Below, piece by piece: positions 62,422-64,000 of a stretch of DNA of 64,000 nt. The DNA comes from Vanilla planifolia (taxonomy: Eukaryota > Streptophyta > Magnoliopsida > Asparagales > Orchidaceae): NCBI GenBank assembly GCA_023846275.1, contig CM043875.1, forward strand, positions 26,793,470 to 26,857,469, in the 5' to 3' direction. Made by a program: the position numbers and the translations under genes. Every line of letters begins with the position of its first letter. Position 1 is the stretch's first letter. The notes under the pieces are model-generated. The model did no database searches. It had not been told where the DNA came from and saw nothing but the letters and a program-made list of their open reading frames with translations.

Positions 62422-64000
62422 GTTTAGGGTGTGGGGGGAGACAGTTTAGTAGAAATTCTTTGTTAAGATGTCTAAAATTGTAACATTGCAAGAAGATGGG
62501 ACCATTGCATTCTCAGTATTGTCCTATTGTAAGTTTGGTAAATTAATCAGCTTGTTTTCTTTTTCATTATGGAACATTGTCTGAATTTTTTCATATCCTT
62601 TCTATTAGTGACCTAAATTTGGCATAATAGATAGTGTTAAATGCTTTTTGAACCTTAGAAACATCATATTCATCTTCCTTTTGTAATGGATTATGTTCTA
62701 CTTTCAAGTGACTTCAAAAGGCTTACTTCCTCTTGCTTGATATTTTGTTTTATAGAAAGCACTACGACCATATGAAGGTTGAGGAGCGTCATGCATAATG
62801 ACAATTTTTTTATCAGCAGATATGCATTGTGGTTTCTATGTTGCTATTTACTTATGATCATGCAAAAGTAGTTGCTTATAAGAAAATAGCATCAAAGAGT
62901 AGGTTGTTCTTTTATTTTTTTCCCCAAGGTCTATTCTATCAATATGCCATTGACTTGTATCCATTTTTTTGTTTTTCTTGAAATTTTTAGACCTTTATTA
63001 ATGGTAGACTGTTAGATGGTGTGGCTTTATGCAATGCCACTTAATTAACCTTGGTAGTTTTCATTTTGCTGTTGTGAAATAAAGTCAATTAAACTTATTA
63101 TGTCCGTAGCTTGGATAAGCACTTAGCAAGCTAAGCACTCCACAACTCCTGGACACCATTGCATAGTGTAATGACAAATCCCACGTGTAGCAAGGAGTAT
63201 CACTTTGTGAACTCTAAGCACACCTCGTTGTGCTTGCGACTTGCAGAATGGTTGAGGGACGGCACAAGGATCATCAAGCATTGAGATGTTCCTATCGTTG
63301 CCAACAATCCACTCAAGGTTTTTTCTCAATGCTAACACCATCATCAAAGCATATCAACTTCTACACCCATCATTCACAATGCTTAACTGTAAAATGATCC
63401 TTTTTGTGCAGCAACAAATGCTAATCCTTAGATGCAAACTTAATTGTTAGTTTGGTTATAGGAGTGCTCCGCCAAAGCTTATGATTATAGATGCCCAGGC
63501 CGTCTATCTTTTTCAATATACAGCCATTGCCCCAGTTGATATAATGGATATAGTATTTGCATTTGATGTTGCTTTCCAAAAATTCTGTGATTAGCTTCCC
63601 TATGACAATCAATAACCGATGCGTCCTAAGTTGAGAGGTTTTTGATCACCATGATTATAGCATGAAATTCTGCTAGGCATTGGATGTTGACTAATAAGGG
63701 GAATTTTCTCTTATATCACTCTTCGTTAGCCAACAGTTTTTGCCCACCCTTGGGAGTCTTTCTATTAAATCAAACAAAGAACTTAATTTATGACAAATGA
63801 AGTATGCTGTTTGTATAAAAAAGATGACTAAGAGTTAATGATAAAAAAAGTATAGAGACAATGGACCTTGTCTAAAGTTGTTTATTGCCTCAGTCTAGTC
63901 AAATCTTTTGTCTTGTAAGAACAACAAACTTAGGCCCCATGATACATGTTATCACCCATTTGCATTGCTTCTTTAGGAAGCCATGGTTTTTTAGCGTGAC
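55555..64000. other. Probable long first intron (or downstream sequence) of the SAM gene, nothing else recognised
   Basis: The base composition changes to a T-rich, intron-like plus strand soon after the exon. There is no second exon, no TE coding remains I can name, and only short motif-free ORFs. One acceptor-like site (TTTTATAG at about 62755) is followed by 14 open codons, then a stop; it does not resemble the family's second exon. The stretch includes a 65-base T run. Confidence 0.45.
62356..62420. repeat. 65-base T homopolymer
   Basis: Uninterrupted T from 62356 to 62420, preceded by GGATCTTTC and followed by GGTTTAGGGTG. It gives rise to a false Phe-rich ORF. It may be the reverse complement of the poly(A) tail of a retroposed sequence lying to its right on the minus strand, but no such body or target duplication was identified. 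Confidence 0.95.

Noticed and set aside
62249..62449. ORF with a long poly-Phe stretch
   Set aside because: Artefact of the T65 homopolymer.
62750..62800. Acceptor-like TTTTATAG followed by a short open stretch, tested as SAM exon 2
   Set aside because: It runs into a stop after 14 codons and does not resemble the family's conserved second exon.

Overview
This window looks like a piece of a flowering-plant nuclear genome. It is strongly AT-rich, and it has spliced genes with GT-AG introns, a long intronless pentatricopeptide-repeat (PPR) gene, gypsy-type retrotransposon remains, LTR-like sequences, tandem repeats and microsatellites. I see no operons, phage, IS elements, CRISPR arrays or intact rRNA/tRNA genes. 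The species cannot be named from what I can read.

Layout. (1) 0.4-6.8 kb: an unidentified minus-strand gene whose leader and first two coding exons can be proposed (a short N-terminus plus one membrane segment); its remaining exons are uncertain. (2) 9.36-11.98 kb: a five-exon minus-strand gene for a 261-residue, probably plastid, membrane protein of the DUF948-like plant family. (3) 12.74-32.06 kb: a four-exon minus-strand gene for a 237-residue RING protein of the RNF4-like (SUMO-targeted ubiquitin ligase) type. Its second and third introns are about 7.7 and 10.8 kb and hold decayed retroelements and duplications, so its exons look like unrelated tiny ORFs until joined; all splice phases agree. 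(4) 32.4-51.2 kb: no gene recognised. This stretch holds a degenerate ~300-345 bp tandem repeat split by a ~2.6 kb LTR-like insertion, a second ~2 kb LTR-like sequence related to one inside the RING gene, a ~115 bp tandem array and microsatellites. (5) 51.26-53.06 kb: an intronless minus-strand E-class PPR protein of 597 residues, close to Arabidopsis At3g25060. (6) 55.45 kb to the right end: the first coding exon of a plus-strand gene matching the N-terminus of plant sterile-alpha-motif (SAM) proteins; no further exon was found in the remaining 8.4 kb.

The genes are independent plant transcription units. From memory, the RING and SAM families lie close together at two Arabidopsis loci, so the pair may be an old syntenic block stretched here by transposons. 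The most useful results are the reconstructed RING gene and the nested-repeat structure at 35-40 kb. I did not find a clearly new biological system.
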